Assembly (NCBI GenBank): GCA_007132365.1 | Contig: SLOS01000065.1 | Location: 1 to 7,227, forward strand | DNA from: Bacteroidales bacterium | GTDB taxonomy: Bacteria; Bacteroidota; Bacteroidia; Bacteroidales; PUMT01 | DNA: 7,227 nucleotides | Reading direction: 5' to 3' | Shown: positions 6,167-7,227 of the stretch, one piece after another | Layout of the letters: each line of letters opens with the position of its first letter | Numbering within the stretch: the first letter of the stretch is position 1 | The notes under the pieces: model-generated | Told to the model about the DNA's origin: nothing | Seen by the model: the letters and a program-made list of their open reading frames with translations, nothing else | Database searches by the model: none | Position numbers and translations under genes: made by a program

Positions 6167-6613
6167 CTATTCAGAAACAATCTCAAATTCAACATCAACC
6201 TTCACATCCTTGTGAAGCTTGACGGTGGCGGTATAGGTACCCACCTCCTTAATAAGTTCCTCCTTAAGGGAAATCTGCTTCCTGTCGATCTCAAAACCCA
6301 GTTCTTTGAGCGATTCGGCTATTTGTATTGTATTGACCGATCCAAATATCTTCCCCTTTGAACTGGTCTTTGCTCCGATAGTAAGTTTGGTACCTTCTAT
6401 TTTGGACATCAAAGCTTCAGCTTCTTCCCTTAATTTCGCCTCCTTATGAGCTTTTTGTCTCCTGTTTTCGTCATGCATCTTTCTTGCAGAAGGAGTTGCC
6501 AGTACTGCCAGACCCTGCGGAATCAGAAAATTTCTTCCGTATCCGTCCTTTACCGTAACAATATCATCAGCATGACCAAGGTTAGGTACATCCTGCTTTA
6601 AAATAATATCCAT
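6167..6613 (-). CDS. rplI: 50S ribosomal protein bL9
   Basis: bL9 binds 23S rRNA near the L1 stalk and projects from the large subunit, where it helps keep the reading frame. The 148-residue protein is full length. The N-terminal RNA-binding domain (about 1-45) has the bL9 signature ending in GYGRNFLIPQGLA at 24-36. A long charged connecting helix (about 44-74, rich in Lys, Arg and Glu) leads to the C-terminal domain (about 76-148) with GKIFGSVN at 87-94. The ATG at 6613 has a strong GGAGG seven bases upstream. It is the last gene of the rpsF-rpsR-rplI operon, 18 bp after rpsR, and converges with lptD. Confidence 0.98.
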   Translation of the reverse strand: MDIILKQDVPNLGHADDIVTVKDGYGRNFLIPQGLAVLATPSARKMHDENRRQKAHKEAKLREEAEALMSKIEGTKLTIGAKTSSKGKIFGSVNTIQIAESLKELGFEIDRKQISLKEELIKEVGTYTATVKLHKDVKVDVEFEIVSE

Positions 6614-6620
6614 TTTATTA

Positions 6621-6625
6621 CCTCC
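6621..6625 (-). promoter_or_regulatory. Shine-Dalgarno site of rplI
   Basis: GGAGG on the minus strand lies seven bases before the rplI ATG at 6613, within the 18-bp gap after rpsR. It supports the start and contrasts with the dnaA, mlaD and lptD starts, which lack such a site. Confidence 0.85.
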
Positions 6626-6631
6626 AATTAA

Positions 6632-6901
6632 TTATTTTAACATATCCGTTACATAAGGCAGTAAAGCCAGGTGACGGGCGCGTTTTACAGCTGTTGACAC
6701 TTTTCTCTGGTACTTCAGTGATGTTCCTGTAATTCTGCGGGGCAGGATTTTTCCCTGTTCATTGAGGAACTTCTTTAAAAATTCAGGATCCTTGTAATCA
6801 ACATACTTTATTTTATTCTTCTTGAAACGGCAATACTTCTTCTTTTTGATCTCTACTGTGGGGGGAGTGAGATATCTTATTTCTGACTGATTTTGTGCCA
6901 T
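6632..6901 (-). CDS. rpsR: 30S ribosomal protein bS18
   Basis: bS18 sits on the 30S platform, where it binds bS6 as a heterodimer on 16S rRNA. The protein is 89 residues, slightly longer than the 75 of Escherichia coli because of an N-terminal extension (MAQNQSEIRYLTPPTVEIKK). The core is well conserved: KKYCRFKKNKIKYVDYKD at 21-38, then KILPRRITGTSLKYQRKV at 51-68 and AVKRARHLALLPY at 71-83. C24 is the only cysteine, so no CXXC zinc site is present. The ATG at 6901 starts only three bases after the rpsF stop codon, with GGAGG inside the end of rpsF, so translation is probably coupled to rpsF. No ssb gene intervenes, unlike in many Firmicutes. Confidence 0.98.
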   Translation of the reverse strand: MAQNQSEIRYLTPPTVEIKKKKYCRFKKNKIKYVDYKDPEFLKKFLNEQGKILPRRITGTSLKYQRKVSTAVKRARHLALLPYVTDMLK

Positions 6902-6904
6902 GGC

Positions 6905-7227
6905 TTATTCCTCCTTTTTTACTTCCTGATTAGCAATAGAACGTCTTTTTTCACTGTATTCAATGGCATATTTGTCCATCCGGAAAGTAAGAAACCTCAA
7001 GATACGCTCATCACGCCGGTACTCGGTCTCAAGCTTTCCGATAAGTTCGCCTGGAGCCTTGAATTCAAAGTGATTATAAAAACCGGTGGACTTGTTTTTA
7101 ATGGGGTAAGCCATCTTCCGTAATCCCCAGTCCACGTGCTGGACTATCTCTCCTCCGTTGTCAGTGATATACTTCCTGACCTTTTCAACCGCTTCCTTCA
7201 TCTGGGCTTCAGACAAAACGGGAGTAA
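6905..7227 (-). CDS. rpsF: 30S ribosomal protein bS6, missing its first residues at the right edge
   Basis: bS6 pairs with bS18 on the 30S platform. The frame is open to the window edge and gives 106 complete codons ahead of the stop, starting T-P-V-L-S-E-A-Q-M-K. The family normally begins with an M-x-x-Y-E-T-V-F-I-L-T-P-V-L type segment, so about ten N-terminal residues lie beyond the window. The TTG at 7216 is the internal leucine of TPVLSE and not a start. Conserved features include WGLRKMAYPIKNKSTGFYNHFEF and LETEYRRDERILRFLTFRMD, followed by a short charged tail ending VKKEE. It is the first visible gene of the rpsF-rpsR-rplI operon; the promoter is outside the window. Confidence 0.96.
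   Translation of the reverse strand, partial: TPVLSEAQMKEAVEKVRKYITDNGGEIVQHVDWGLRKMAYPIKNKSTGFYNHFEFKAPGELIGKLETEYRRDERILRFLTFRMDKYAIEYSEKRRSIANQEVKKEE
6910..6914 (-). promoter_or_regulatory. Shine-Dalgarno site of rpsR, inside the 3' end of rpsF
   Basis: GGAGG on the minus strand lies eight bases before the rpsR ATG at 6901 and within the last codons of rpsF. Ribosomes finishing rpsF would pass over it, which supports translational coupling and equal output of the bS6-bS18 partners. Confidence 0.85.

Noticed and set aside
7214..7216. TTG as the start of rpsF
   Set aside because: The frame stays open to the edge and reads T-P-V-L-S-E-A, the conserved internal part of bS6; TTG is an internal leucine, and the gene is cut by the window.
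1..7227. Mobile element, CRISPR array, defence system or tRNA gene
   Set aside because: No transposase, integrase, terminal inverted repeats, spaced repeat array or cloverleaf was found; nearly all the sequence is taken up by conserved housekeeping genes.

Overview
The window looks like a core chromosomal segment from a member of the Bacteroidota. The evidence is a LptD_2-type LPS assembly protein, a single MlaD/MCE protein with the C-terminal tail typical of that phylum, a MurNAc amidase carrying a SPOR domain, start regions that often lack a Shine-Dalgarno sequence, and TAnnTTTG-like -7 elements. Order-level placement (Bacteroidales/Marinilabiliales-like) is only a guess.

Layout, left to right. 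Positions 1-706 (minus strand) hold the N-terminal half of dnaA, cut by the left edge. Positions 707-1022 are a strongly A/T-rich intergenic region with short repeats and a possible dnaA promoter, but no recognisable DnaA boxes. Positions 1023-1967 (minus) encode a MlaD-family lipid-transport protein. Positions 2039-3208 (minus) encode a periplasmic N-acetylmuramoyl-L-alanine amidase. An 82-bp divergent spacer (3209-3290) separates the amidase from a large LptD-like gene (3291-6137, plus), which appears to start at TTG. LptD converges on the ribosomal protein operon rpsF-rpsR-rplI (minus; 7227-6167), whose first gene runs off the right edge. A 12-bp palindrome lies in the 29-bp convergent gap.

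The three envelope genes cover linked tasks: LptD inserts lipopolysaccharide into the outer membrane, the MlaD protein is expected to move lipids between membranes, and the amidase cuts peptidoglycan. The amidase and mlaD probably share a transcript. LptD and the amidase may fire from overlapping divergent promoters, which would make the two transcription units compete. The ribosomal genes form the classic S6-S18-L9 operon with strong Shine-Dalgarno sites, in contrast to the envelope genes.

No mobile element, CRISPR array, tRNA, rRNA or obviously new multi-gene system is visible. The most interesting points are fine details: LptD has exactly two cysteines, placed to bridge its N-domain and barrel; it carries a Gln-rich decapeptide repeat after its signal peptide; DnaA has an altered Walker A motif; and the lptD/amidase promoters seem to overlap.
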